Shown piece by piece: positions 12,797 through 23,936 of a stretch of DNA of 64,000 nt; positions within the stretch are counted from its first letter, which is position 1, and every line of letters starts with the position of its first letter. Below the pieces are notes generated by a model. That model was not told the origin of the DNA. It saw only the letters and a list, made by a program, of their open reading frames with translations, and made no database searches. The DNA is taken from contig CM042088.1 in NCBI GenBank assembly GCA_023512835.1, positions 13,136,078 through 13,200,077 of the forward strand. The letters are read 5' to 3'. This stretch comes from Taxillus chinensis (taxonomy: Eukaryota > Streptophyta > Magnoliopsida > Santalales > Loranthaceae). The position numbers were made by a program, and so were the translations under genes.

Positions 12797-15700
12797 TCAA
12801 ACCTCAAGAATCCGCCATAGTTGTAGCAAATGAGTATTAAATCGTGATCGGGGCCAGCCGGAGGACAAAGAAGCACGGACCCGAACCGTATCCATAATTA
12901 AATTAACCAGCTGCTCCGCTGACCGAGACCCGCTCCCATGAGCCCTGGCATTACGTTCCTGCCAGAGATAATACACCGAAGCTGCAAGAGAGAGACGCGC
13001 AAGAACAGACTGCAAAGAGTTGCCAGAAAAGAGATCCCGAGGCCCAATGAATAAAGGCGGACCAAGAAATACAAGAGAGCTCACGGTGGGACATCAAAGC
13101 CATCCAGACGCGCATAGAAAATGGGCAATTAAAAAATAAATGATCATGATCCTCATGAGTGGCCGAACACAAAAGGCAGCCCCCAAGAAGAGCAATACCG
13201 AAAGATAACAACCGATCCTTAGTAGGAAGACGGCGACGAAAAGCCAGCCACAACACGCACGCATGCCGGGGAGAGTGATGCTTAAACCACACCAACGATG
13301 CCCAAAACACAGGGGGAGATGGAGAGCGGAGATAATTCCACGCTGAAAATATGGAGAAAGAACCCCCCAGGTGGACAGCCACCGCACCTGGTCTCGACGG
13401 CCTGCTGGGGGAACAGCCATCAAAGCCGTTTCCTCCTTTAACTCAAGCGGCTCAGGAGAATTAGCCACAGGCCAGCGCCAGCCCTGTGAGAGAATATGGC
13501 CGACAGTAGCATTAGCACCCAAGCCGGAATCCAAAATCACCCTATCAATTAAGGACAAGCAAATAGGGCCCCTAGGCAGCCAGGAATCAAACCAAAGCGA
13601 GGTGGAAGAGCCATCCCCAATCTTGACAGATATACAAGGTCCGAGGCGACCGCGGGCAGCCAAAACCTTGCGCCAGGTCCAAGAGCAACGCCAGGGTACC
13701 TTTGCCACCCAGAATTGACCTTTTTTTCACCAAATTGGAGCGAACCCAATTAACCCATAAGGAGGTAGAAGTTGGCTGGCACATTGCCCAAACCAGCCGA
13801 GAAATAGCGGCGGCATTCCAATCCTTGAGTTTCTTTAGTCCAAGACCCCCTTCTTGTTTAGGCTTGGACACGTCGTCCCAAGAGACTCGAGCGCCCCGCC
13901 CTTTCAAAGCCGTGCCCGTCCATAAAAACGCAGCCAAAAGCTGCTCAATAGTTTGGGTCACGGTAGAAGGAAGAATAAAGTGGTAACTCCAAAAAGCTTG
14001 GATACCAAACAAGACAGATTGAATGAGGAGTAGCCGGCCTCCAAAGGACAGAAATCGTGTGGTCCAAGTGCGCACCCGCTGTAAAATGCAATCGACCAAC
14101 ACCTTGCATTCGGTAGTACCTAGCCGTTTGGTAATAAGGGGAACCCCTAAATAACGGATAGGAAGAGTGCCAATAGGAAACCCAATGGCGATCGAAATCG
14201 AACGCTGAACAATGGGAGAGACCCCCGAAAAAAATAGGGCGCTTTTCTCCAAATTTGGATTAAGGCCCGAAAGCTGCAGAAAAGAAGAAGGGCCTGATGA
14301 ACAACATTAACAGATCGTAAATTCCCTTTACTGAACACCATGAGATCGTCTGCAAAACAGAGGTGGGACAACGTGGTTTTCCGGCATCTCCAGGTGGTAG
14401 GAGAAGAAAGGAGAGTTCCGAATAGAATGGTCCAAGATTCGAGAAAAAACCTCCATACAAACCACAAATAAATACGGAGAGAGGGGATCTCCTTGGCGAA
14501 GACCCTGTTTCCCTGCAAAATACCCTTTTAGCTCCCCATTAATAGACAAAGAGTAATGGGGAGAGGCAATACACCCGCGAACCCATCCGATAAAGGTGGG
14601 AGGAAACCCAAATAAATCCAGAGTGGTCCACAAGAAATCCCACCGAACCGAATCAAATGCTTTCATTAGATCAACTTTGATAGCACAAAGAGGGGAGGAA
14701 GAAGAGGCATTATAACCACAAACCAACTCTTGTGCTAGAAAAATATTATCTCCAATATGCCGTCCAGGGATAAAAGCCGCCTGAGCTTCATTAATGAAGG
14801 AGGCGAGGGTCCGCTTCAATCGGGAGGCCAGCAACTTAGTAATACATTTATAAATAGTATTACAGCAGGAGATCGGCCGAAAATCCTTCCACCTTGAGGC
14901 ATTAGCCACCTTAGGAATTAATGCCAGAATGGTGGCATTGGATTCCTTAAGAAGAATAGAGGAGGAGAAGTATTCCTGTATAGCTTGCACTACCTCCGGA
15001 CCAACGATGGGCCACGTTTGCTTGAAAAAGAAGCCATTGAACCCGTCAAGTCCAGGCGCTTTATTGGAATGAAGACTAAACATGGAAGCCGTGATGTCGT
15101 CGGCAGAAAATGGGGCCACCAGCATGGAAAGCAAGTCATCAGATAACGTGGGCCGAATAAACTCACGCAGAGAAGGGGCAGAGGGGTCCGACGGGCTGGA
15201 GGTGCCAAGGAGTGTAGTGAAAAACTGCACACCCGAGGCAGCGATGTCATGTGAGTCATACACCCAGGTCCCATCATCAAGACAAATACCAGGGATCTTA
15301 TTTCGATTTTGCCGCCCTTTAACAGAATGAAAGAAGAAAGAGGAATTGCAATCCCCTTATTTAATCCATTGAAGCCGACTCTTCTGGCGAACAGAAGCCT
15401 CTACCTCTCTACTTGCATTGGAAAGGTGAAAAATTGCCTCCTTCTCCTGAGCAAGCAAAGTAGCATCAGCCCCGAGTTAGCCATATCAAGTTGAATTCGA
15501 TGAAGAGAAGAGCGAAAGGGTTCCAGCCCACGGGTCTTACGCTGATGCAAAGCTTTCAAAGCCCGCTTGAGAAGCTTAAGCTTTTGATAAACACGAAACA
15601 TTTCATAGCCCTCAATAGGCGTCCGCCAAATCTCTTGAACAAGGGGGAGAAACTCAGCATAGGAGGCCCAATGATTAAAAAACTTGAATGGGGAACGAAA

Positions 15701-16398
15701 GCCAACAGACGGTAGGCCAACATTCACCACCTTGGGGAATGGTCGGAGATGCCAAAGGGAAGAAATTCAGCAAGCGAGTGCGGAAATTGCTGAATCCATT
15801 CGGAGTTCACAAGAACCCTATCCAGCTTCGCCTAATATAACCAGACGCACGGGAGTTGTGCCAGGTAAAGTACAAGCCAATATACCGCAGGTCATCAAGC
15901 TTGGCTTGCATAAGGGCGTCATTAAACTCATTCATGGAGGCCGGCCAGTCCAAAGAGCCGCCGCTACGATCACCTCGGAAGCGAACAGCATTAAAATCCC
16001 CCATCACCAGCCAAGGCAAGGGACAAGCAAGACTGGACAAAGAATGCCAAAGCTGCCGGCGATCCCCCACCATATTAGAGCCATACACAACAATCAAGCG
16101 GAATGTCCGCAAACTATCACTCAACAAAACAGAGCAATGAATAAACCGAGCATGAGAGGCCAAACACGAAATTGTCAAACGCAAAGGATCCCACCAAAGC
16201 CAGATACGCCCCATAGGATGACAAGCAAAATTGTCGATGAAGTGCCACCCACGTAAGAAAGAGGAGGCAACCATCGGCTGATTAGAGGATTGAACCTTAG
16301 TTTCTAACAAGGCAACACAGGAAAGAGCATGGACCTTAACCGGATGACGAACCTCAACTTGCTTTGCAGGGTCATTGAGACCCCGTATGTTCCAGTGC
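12797..16398 (-). pseudogene. LINE-a ORF2 (endonuclease-reverse transcriptase), frameshifted
   Basis: The APE-type endonuclease starts near 16380 with WNIRGLN, followed by LLETKV (catalytic Glu region), VVYGSN, MGDFNAVR near 15985 and SDHS at 15736-15747. The EN-RT linker lies at 15401-15730. The reverse transcriptase core is at 14328-15263, with AFIPGRHIGDN, LMKAFDSVRWDF (first catalytic Asp, near 14670) and GLRQGDPLSPY. The catalytic FADD motif at 14344-14357 sits in another frame, because a frameshift falls just before it. The thumb and connection continue at 13587-14252. A zinc-binding C-terminal region (CLLC...HDHLFFNC) lies near 13140-13200, and the typical YYLWQERNAR end near 12960. 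At least five frame changes make it non-functional. No ATG precedes WNIRGLN; an in-frame stop lies just upstream. Shorter open frames on the plus strand here are antisense shadows. Confidence 0.92.
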
Positions 16399-16410
16399 TG
16401 CCAAGTTTAA

Positions 16411-17855
16411 TCATATAGAACGATGCGAAGTACGGGGAGAAAGTCCCTTCTTCTTCTTACGGTTCACCTTACGCTTCAAGTTCCGTTTAGCTTGCTTGGA
16501 AAGAACAACCACATCACCAATAGGGAGCGAGCTAGAATCCGAAAGGGGAGAGGCTAAACCATCTGGGGGAGGCGTAGACGCCTCAAGGACCCGAGGGGGC
16601 ACAACCAGCCGCGTAGAAGAGCCAACCCCTGGGGAGAGGCCGAATACCATAGGAGTCCCGTCACTAGAGCCACGAGGAGAGCATGGCCTCGAAGAGAACC
16701 GATCCGGTGCAGAAGTCGAGGCTAGGGCGCCGTGGACAATAGAGGCAAGGAGAGGAATAGATGTGGAAGCAATATAATCAGTGAAGATTGAGGGGGCGTT
16801 CGATCCACAACCACGGCTTTACCACGTTCAAGAGCGTCCACCATCGCAGGGACCGCGCGATCATCGCTAGCCAGGTTGCCGTGTCCAGGATTGTCGGGCA
16901 AAGTCAAATCAGGAGCGTCAGGCAAAGAGTCGGGATTGTCAGGCATAACCGGATTGCCAGAAGCATCGGCCAGGCTATCGGTACCATGCAAATCGGCAGC
17001 CGCCACACCCTTTTGAACCCACATCGAATTCTTTTTGCAGAGACGAGTTAGATGACCAAATTCACGACAACCAGTACATTTCTTTGGAACCCATTTATAT
17101 TCTATATCAATGGACACCATATCTCCATCACCCAAGTCCAAATCAACCGATTGAGGTAACTCATCATCAACGCCGACCTCCACGCAAATGCGGGCATAAG
17201 AGATCCGCTGGATCGTATCAGTCAGTTTATCAGCATATAAAGGCTTGCCCACCACGCTCGCAATAATACTTAAACCTTCGGCCGTCCAATATTCCAAGGG
17301 AATATGAGAGAAATGAACCCAGATGGGGACCCTGCGACACCCCATCTTTGACAGATTGAGCCCTGGCCTCCACTTCTGTAAGAAAATCGGCCTCCCCCCG
17401 AAATGCCAAACACCGCCGGCAAGTACGTCCTTCATTCCGTCCTCAGAGGAGAACCTAAAGAAAAAGAAACCATTACCATTACCGAGCACCTCGATGAGAC
17501 CATGAGAACCCCAAGCTTTGTGCGCGCCCTTTTGAATAAAAGAGAAGGGAAGCCGGTCAAGGAAGAAGCCAACAAGAGTAAATTGCCACCGCAAGATTCC
17601 TTGGGAAACCACCGAAGGAGAAGGTTGAAGCAGAATTCGACCGCCCGATTGGGGAGGAGGAGGGGACACATAGGAAAGAGTCATGGAAGAGGAACTCTGC
17701 CCTTTCACAATAGAGGACCAGGAGTCGGTACCCACTGGCGCAGCGGTGCCAAGAGTGCCCAAGAGGGGCACACCCCGCTTGGCAAGCCGCACTGCGCCAG
17801 CGACAACTGCCGAAGGGAAACCAACACCCATCGTTGCAGAGGCCGAATCCGTCAT
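16411..17855 (-). pseudogene. LINE-a ORF1 (DUF4283-like, CCHC zinc knuckle)
   Basis: This is the RNA-binding ORF1 product of a plant L1 element. The main frame (16722-17855, 377 residues) starts MTDSASATMG. From about residue 90 it contains the DUF4283-like region (GILRWQFTLVGFF, then FFFFRFSSEDGMKDVL and GRPIFLQKWRPG). A CCHC knuckle, CTGCREFGHLTRLC, follows near residues 255-268. A Pro/Asp-rich tail then loses frame near 16650-16730. The continuation at 16411-16650 ends in a basic segment (KRNLKRKVNRKKKKG). The spacing to the endonuclease start is short, as usual in this group. The start codon choice is supported by the compact 94-bp leader upstream. Confidence 0.88.
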
Positions 17856-17949
17856 TGGAAAAGGGAACGCAAACCTGCCGCCGTCACCGCCAAACCCTAG
17901 CAGAGCGTTCCATCAAACCTATATGTTCCATCAAACCTATTTTGTTCCC
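17856..17949 (-). promoter_or_regulatory. LINE-a 5' leader
   Basis: This 94-bp segment lies between the right target-site duplication and the ORF1 start. On the plus strand, GTTCCATCAAACCTAT occurs twice (17907-17922 and 17925-17940), which gives an 18-bp tandem duplication next to the element's 5' end. The segment includes an AACCCTAG block. An internal promoter would be expected here by family, but none can be read directly. Confidence 0.5.
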
Positions 17950-17959
17950 TTTTAGGTTT
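17950..17959. repeat. Right target-site duplication of LINE-a
   Basis: TTTTAGGTTT matches the bases at the left edge of the LINE and continues straight into GAGTTGGTTGTTTAG, the normal satellite sequence. This fixes the 5' end of the element and shows that the LINE is not 5'-truncated to any large extent. Confidence 0.8.
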
Positions 17960-18957
17960 GAGTTGGTTGTTTAGTTTATTTGGGATGCATTGAGTGGATT
18001 AATCAAACAATGAAATGTAAAGTCGGTAGATGATTGAAAGGATACATGACGAGCATGGTTTGCTCGTTGTGGCATACTCCACGATGGTGAGGGAGGTAGT
18101 CCCAACGGTGTGTAATCCACTATTTTCAATATTAAATACACAAGCACTTAGAATCCTTTATAGTCGTCAAATGCGCATTTTGCTTCAATTATAGATCAAA
18201 AGGGTTGATTTTTAGGTTTGAGTTGGTTATTTAGTTTATTTGGGATGCATTGAGTGGATTAATCAAACAATGAAATGTAAAGTCGGCAGAGGATTGAAAG
18301 GATACACGACGAGCATGGTTTGCTGATTGTGGCATACTCCACGATGGCGAGGTACTTCCAACGCAGTGTCTAATGCACTAATCAATATTGGAAAAATCAA
18401 CGGAAAGACGATATTATAATCGTTAAATCCGTATTTTGGTTCAATAACAATTCCAAAAGCTAGATCTATAGGTCGGTCTGGTTATTTAGTTGATTTGGGA
18501 TGAAATCAGAGGATTATTCAAACAACAAAATAATATATCCATAAAAGATTTAAATGACACTTGATGACCAAGGTTCGCTCAATGTGGCATACTCCATGGC
18601 GAGGAGTTACTTCCAACGCTGTGCGTAATCCACTATTTTCAATATTGAATACGCAAGCTCTTAGAATCCTTTGTAATCGTTAAATGCGCATTTTGGTTCA
18701 ATTATAGGTCAAAAGGGTTGATATTTACGTTTGAGTTGGTTGTTTAGTTTATTTGGGATGCATTGAGTGGATTAATGAAACAATGAAATGTAAAGTCGGT
18801 AGAGGATTGAAAGGATACACGACGAGCATGGTTTGCTCATTGTGGCATACTCCACGATGGCGAGGGAGGTAGTCCCAACAGTGTGTAATCCACTATTTTC
18901 AATATTATATACACAAGCACTTAGAATCCTCTATAGTCGTCAAATGTGCATTTTGCT
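17960..18957 (+). repeat. Satellite segment between LINE-a and the gypsy 3' end
   Basis: Four monomers in the order A (about 17981), B (18243), C (18498) and a partial A (18757) continue the left array in phase. The last monomer is cut at GCATTTTGCTT, where foreign sequence starts. Otherwise the bases match the left array closely. Confidence 0.93.
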
Positions 18958-19953
18958 TGTTCGGTTGTCAGGGTCTTCATGCATCCGTGGGAGGCTTCTC
19001 GACCTCACTGTTGTCAGACTTGCTCACGTGAGTTGTTGTCAGTGCGCTAATTGGCCAAGCTCTAGTTCTTGTTATGCTCATGGGTGTTATGTGTTGCTTT
19101 AATCTTCCCGTGATGTTTGCCACTTGATTTCTCTTTTCGGGGACGAACGGTCCAGAGGTGGGAAGGTTGTGAGGAAACTCCCTGCGGATGAGTTTGTATG
19201 GTGTCAGCGAGTGGGCAGTGGAACGTTAAACGTGTAGTAGTGTTTTGTTTGTGCCTTGTTCCTTGTAGTGGTGTTTATGATGTGAGTTGGTCTGTGACCT
19301 ATGTGATTTGTTAAACGTACGTGTTGGGGATGGGCGTATATGTCGTACACCGTCGTGACATGTGAATACTTGTGACATGTGTTAGGTGCGGAGAACAAGG
19401 ATTGTTTGTGAGTTTAGAATATGTGTTTCCCTATCATGCTGTGTTGTATTAGGTTTGTGGGTACGTGCCTTCATGTGTGTTATTGTGTGCTATCTTCATT
19501 CGCGAGTGTGTGCATGGTTGTGGACGATGTGCATCAGCATGTGCATTATGGAAAGTGTATTGTCTTTTCGAGGACGACACGTCCTATGGAGGAAATATGG
19601 AAACGCGAATCCATGATGCGTGAGCAACCCCCAGAGTTGTTCGAGGACGAACAATCTTAAGGGTGGAGGGGTGGCTGTTGGCTGGTGTATTTGTATTTCC
19701 TTTCGACTTTTGACTTTTATTTATATTGAATGTGTTAATGAAATGTGCTTGTGATGGGTATTTGTGACATGTGGCTGTGTTTCCATAGATTGTGATGCAT
19801 GTGGTTATGGACTGTGGTGGCACTATGTTATATGCTATTGTGTACAATGTGCGGTGTATGACCCATTTGGGTGTTGTGGCTCGTCGTGTGGCAAATGGAT
19901 AGCTTGTGTTTGTTTTCCTCGTATGTCATTTCTTTTCGAGGACGAAAAGTCTT
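18958..19953 (+). other. Decayed 3' internal region of the gypsy element
   Basis: I recognise no protein domain here. The notable feature is a motif like TTTTCGAGGACGAAnnGTC, followed by a purine-rich stretch, which appears four times: about 19134-19158, 19565-19592, 19638-19674 and 19931-19966. The last copy leads into the functional-looking purine tract. The open frames present are short and unlike known gag or pol proteins. This is probably an untranslated or decayed region downstream of integrase. Confidence 0.55.
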
Positions 19954-19966
19954 AAGGGGGAGAGGA
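19954..19966 (+). other. Polypurine tract of the gypsy element
   Basis: AAGGGGGAGAGGA abuts the LTR start TGTAAGG. Its position and composition fit the primer for plus-strand DNA synthesis in LTR retrotransposons. Confidence 0.75.
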
Positions 19967-20397
19967 TGTAAGGACCCGTACCTTGAGTTAGTCAGTTTTA
20001 CCTTCTGAGTGGAGTTTTTCTTGATTTTGACCCAGTAAATGGACTCCAATGAATTCACGTGCAAAAGGAAAGATGCTTAGAATGATGTCCTCTATCTACC
20101 ACAGAAGTTTCAGGCCAAATGGACGTGTATGTGAGGTGCACGTGAATTGGGTCCATTTCACGTGCAAGTGTGGTTGTCTTCTAAATGATGCAAGGAGGCT
20201 AGGGGTGAAGTTTGAGAGCATTTGGAGTGCATTTGGAGTTGCACGTGAATTGGGGAATTCACGTGCAAATTGGCGTGCAGGCATATTTTTGCATGGTTCC
20301 CTTGGTTTTGTCATTCTAATGAACTTTCTCCAAAGGACCATGTTGAAATTCTAAGTATTTTGGCCTATATGGGTGCGGAAAGGTGCTAACTTGTGAG

Positions 20398-20476
20398 ATC
20401 AAAACTACGTCGTTTTGATGCTGGGATTCACCTAATCAAAACTACGTCGTTTTGATAATGGGAGGTCTATATAAGG
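20398..20476 (+). promoter_or_regulatory. Putative LTR promoter: two ACGT palindromes and a TATA box
   Basis: A near-palindrome with the core ACTACGTCGTTTT, flanked by ATCAAA and GAT, occurs at 20398-20419 and again at 20435-20456. TCTATATAAGG follows at 20466-20476. The ACGT core is the type of site bound by plant bZIP factors; this is family knowledge, not shown here. Transcription would be expected to start about 30 bp after the TATA box. Confidence 0.6.
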
Positions 20477-20794
20477 ATGAGGAGACTCCTTGTTTTAGGT
20501 TTAGGGTTTGTTGCTCCACCAGCCGTCGCAGAGAGAGGGAGAGAGGGAAGGAGAGCTGCTGGAGTTCTGCCGGAGCGTCTTGCGTGGGGAGGACGGCGTC
20601 TAGCGCGGGAGCAAGAGCAGGAGGACGTTTTCAAGGTAGGGGTTCTGTCTTCTTGTACCTAATCCGGGGATTAGGCCCTGTGGTGAATAAACCGTTGGAT
20701 ATCGTTCTTGTTATTATATTATTTATATGTAAATTCATATAGGTGTGATCTCCTATATGGATGTTGGCCTTCAATGGCGTGTTGTTTGGATATA

Positions 20795-21055
20795 TGTATA
20801 TATGCCTGCCAAGTGTTTGAAATTATGCCTATGAGGCTGTGCATATTATGTGTTTGAAATTATGCCTGTGAGGCCATGCACGTCAAGTGCTTGAATTATG
20901 CCTGTGAGGCTGTGCATATTATGGGTGAGATTATATCTGTGTGGCTGGGTTTATGAGCTTGTGAATATATGCATGCTAAGTGTTCGATGTTATTCCTGTG
21001 TGACTAAGCATACTAAGTGTTTGATGTTATGCCTGTATGGCCATGTGTGCTGCGT
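20795..21055 (+). repeat. Degenerate ~40-bp tandem repeat inside the LTR
   Basis: Units resembling TTATGCCTGTGAGGCTGTGC, each followed by a variable spacer (ATATTATGTGTTTGAAA and the like), recur about six times with growing divergence to the right. They directly precede the cleaner 37-bp repeat. The unit boundaries are approximate. Confidence 0.6.
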
Positions 21056-21067
21056 GTTTGCTTGTAC

Positions 21068-21288
21068 ACCCGGTGGCTGTGGAAGCCCGGGACTGTTTTG
21101 TGGAACCCGGTGGCTGTGGAAGCCCGGGACTGTTTTGTGGAACCCGGTGGCTGTGGAAGCCCGGGACTGTTTTGTGGAACCCGGTGGCTGTGGAAGCCCG
21201 GGACTGTTCTTGAAACCCGGTGGCTGTGGAAGCCCGGGACTGTCCTTGGAAACCCGGTGGCTGTGGAAGCCCGGGAGTGTTTATGTAC
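21068..21288 (+). repeat. 37-bp GC-rich tandem repeat inside the LTR, six copies
   Basis: Copies start at 21068, 21105, 21142, 21179, 21215 and 21252. Each contains ACCCGGTGGCTGTGGAAG followed by CCCGGGACTGT. The first three are identical over 37 bp. The fourth is one base shorter and the last is truncated. The block is much more GC-rich than its surroundings and lies downstream of the TATA box, so it would be in the transcript leader or R/U5. Open frames read through it in several phases because the repeat contains no stop codons; they are not taken as genes. Confidence 0.9.
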
Positions 21289-23936
21289 CAGCCCATATAT
21301 GATTGTGTTTGCTGTTATAGCCTGTAACTATATCTGGTGGAATAATTGTATCACGACACAGCACTGGTACACAAGGCATGTAGATATTAGGTGCATGGGA
21401 TGGGTTGGGGAGACATGATCCCTACTGAGCTGTGGTTGCTCACCCCTCCTACCATGTTGTTTTCTTTACAGGAACCTACAGGCGTTAGGTGGGACCCCAA
21501 GGTGGAAGACCTTATTTACTTTACTGTTTATGTTATTTTTATTAGAATTGATGTAACCCCAGTGGGGATGGGATTGGAAAGGATTTCGTTGTAATAAACT
21601 GGTTTGGATTATTTTTATGAACATTGCTTTCTTGAATGTGTTGTGGATATTTTAAATGTAATATTCTTGGTTTGTATCCTAACCCCTTTGCCCTCCGTGT
21701 GGGTAAAAGGGGAGTCACGTACCGGTTCCCTCGGGTTGGAAATCCGGGGCGTGACAAGTTGATTTGGGATGAAATCAGAGGATTATTCAAACAACAAAAT
21801 AATATATCCACAAAAGATTTAAATGACACTTGATGACCAAGGTTCGCTCAATGTGGCATACTCCACGGCGAGGACTTACTTCCAACGCTGTGTGTAATCC
21901 ACTATTTTCAATATTGAGTACGCAAGCTCTTAGAATCCTTTGTAATCGTTAAAAGCGCATTTTGCTTCAATTATAGATCAAAAGGGTTCATTTTTAGGTT
22001 TGAGTTGGTTGTTTAGTTTATTTGGGATGCATTGAGTGGATTAATGAAACAATGAAATGTAAAGTCGGTAGAGGATTGAAAGGATACACGACGAACATGG
22101 TTTGCTCATTGCGGCATACTCCACGATGGCGAGGGAGGTAGTCCCAACGATGTGTAATCCACTATTTTCAATATTAAATACACAAGCACTTAGAATCCTT
22201 TATAGTCGTCAAATGCGCATTTTGCTTCAATTATAGATCAAAAGGGTTGATTTTTAGGTTTGAGTTGGTTATTTAGTTCATTTGGGATGCATTGAGTGGA
22301 TTAATCAAACAATGAAATGTAAAGTCGATAGAGGATTGAAAGCATACACGACGACCATGGTTTGCTCATTGTGGCATACTCCACGATGGCGAGGGAACTA
22401 CTCCCAACGGTGTGTAATCCACTATTTTCAATATTAAATACACAAGCTCTTAGAATCCTTCATAGTCCTCAAATGCGCATTTTGCCTCAATTATAGATCA
22501 AAAGGGTTGATTTTTAGGTTTGAGTTGGTTATTTAGTTTATTTGGGATGCATTGAGTGGATTAATCAAACAATGAAATGTAAAGTCGGTAGAGGATTGAA
22601 AGCATACACGACGACCATGGTTTGCTCATTGTGGCATACTCCACGATGGCGAGGGAACTAGTCCCAACGGTGTGTAATCCACTATTTTCAATATTAAATA
22701 CACAAGCTCTTAGAATCCTTCATAGTCCTCAAATGCGCATTTTGCTTCAATTATAGATCAAAAGGGTTGATTTTTAGGTTTGAGTTGGTTATTTAGTTTA
22801 TTTGGGATACTTTGAGTGGATTAATCAAACAATGAAATGTAAAGTCGGTAGAGGATTGAAAGGATACACGACGAGCATGGTTTGCTCATTGCGGCATACT
22901 CCACGATGGCGAGGGAGGTAGTCCCAACGGTGTGTAATCCACTATTTTCAATATTAAATACACAAGCACTTAGAATCCTTTATAGTCGTCAAATGCGCAT
23001 TTTGCTTCAATTATAGATCAAAAGGGTTGATTTTTAGGTTTGAGTTGGTTATTTAGTTTATTTGGGATGCATTGAGTGGATTAATCAAACAATGAAATGT
23101 AAAGTTGGTAGAGGATTGAAAGCATACACGACGACCATGGTTTGCTCATTGTGGCATACTCCACGATGGCGAGGGAACTAGTCCCAATGGTGTGAAATCC
23201 ACTATTTTCAATATTAAATACACAAGCTCTTAGAATCCTTCATAGTCCTCAAATGCGCATTTTGCTTCAATTATAGATCAAAAGGGTTGATTTTCAGGTT
23301 TGAGTTGGTTATTTAGTTTATTTGGGATGCTTTGAGTAGATTAATCAAACAATGAAATGTAAAGTTGGTAAGGATTGAAAGGATACACAACGAGCATGGT
23401 TTCCTCATTGTGGCATACTCCACGATGGCGAGGTACTTCCAACGCAGTGTCTAATACACTAATCAATATTGGAAAAATCAACGGAAAGACGATATTATAA
23501 TCGTTAAATCCGTATTTTGGTTGAATAACAATTCCAAAAGCTAGATCTCTAGGTCGGTTTGGTTATTTAGTTGATTTGGGATGAAATCAAAGGATTAATG
23601 AAACAACAAAATAATATATCCACAAAAGATTTAAAAGACACTTGATGACCAAGGTTCGCTCAATGTGGCATACTCCATGGCGAGGAGTTACTTCCAACGC
23701 TGTGTGTAATCCACTATTTTCAATATTGAATACACAAGCTCTTAGAATCCTTTGTAATCGTTAAATGCACATTTTGCTCCAAATATAAATCAAATGGGTT
23801 GATTTTTAGGTTTGGGTTGGTTATTTAGTTGATTTGGGATGAATTGAGTGGATTAATCACATAACAAAATGTAAAATCTATTGAGGATTCAAAGTATACA
23901 CGCCGAACATGGTTTGCTCAATGTGGCATACTCCAC

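Larger units (their letters stand above)
12622..17949 (-). mobile_element. LINE-a: nearly full-length plant L1-type non-LTR retrotransposon
   Basis: The element is about 5.3 kb and reads on the minus strand. In order it has a short 5' leader, ORF1 with a CCHC knuckle, ORF2 with endonuclease, reverse transcriptase and a C-terminal zinc-binding region, a short 3' UTR and a poly(A) tail (poly(T) at 12622-12630 on the plus strand). A 10-bp duplication flanks it, as expected for target-primed reverse transcription. ORF1 has at least one frameshift and ORF2 has several, so it is dead. It interrupts the satellite, which resumes as a type A monomer. Confidence 0.93.
18958..21756 (+). mobile_element. 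3' end of a Ty3/gypsy (chromovirus-like) element with one LTR
   Basis: About 1 kb of internal 3' sequence is followed by a purine tract and one complete LTR running from TGTAAGGACCCGTACC to GGGGCGTGACA. The TTCGAGGACGA block directly upstream of a purine tract and a TGTAA LTR start is the usual 3' end of Tekay/Del-type chromoviruses, and this is the basis of the lineage call. The 5' part, including any 5' LTR and pol, is missing, so no target-site duplication is found. The satellite on the right resumes at AGTTGATTTGGG, about 45-50 bp further along the monomer than where it stopped on the left. A deletion therefore accompanied the truncation. Confidence 0.72.
19967..21756 (+). repeat. LTR (1790 bp) of the chromovirus-like element
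   Basis: The LTR begins TGTAAGGACC and ends GGCGTGACA, so it has TG...CA ends. Its first half contains several CACGTG boxes and the motif ACTACGTCGTTTT twice, then a TATA box at about 20466. Downstream are two tandem-repeat blocks (about 20795-21055 and 21068-21288). The stretch at 20059-20330 resembles the Athila LTRs in this window (see findings). Only one LTR is present, so the age of the insertion cannot be estimated. Confidence 0.78.

Noticed and set aside
12797..17900. Plus-strand frames across LINE-a (for example 13371-13718, 15684-16256, 17403-17900)
   Set aside because: They are antisense to clear ORF1 and ORF2 domains and have no known motifs.
21068..21288. CRISPR-like array
   Set aside because: The units are adjacent without unique spacers and sit inside a plant LTR.
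20898..21418. Overlapping frames of ~130 codons with Gly/Pro-rich repeats
   Set aside because: They come from the 37-bp tandem repeat, which lacks stops in several phases. There is no gene evidence.
18958..21756. Solo LTR
   Set aside because: About 1 kb of internal 3' sequence and a purine tract precede the LTR, and no flanking duplication is present, so it is a truncated element.
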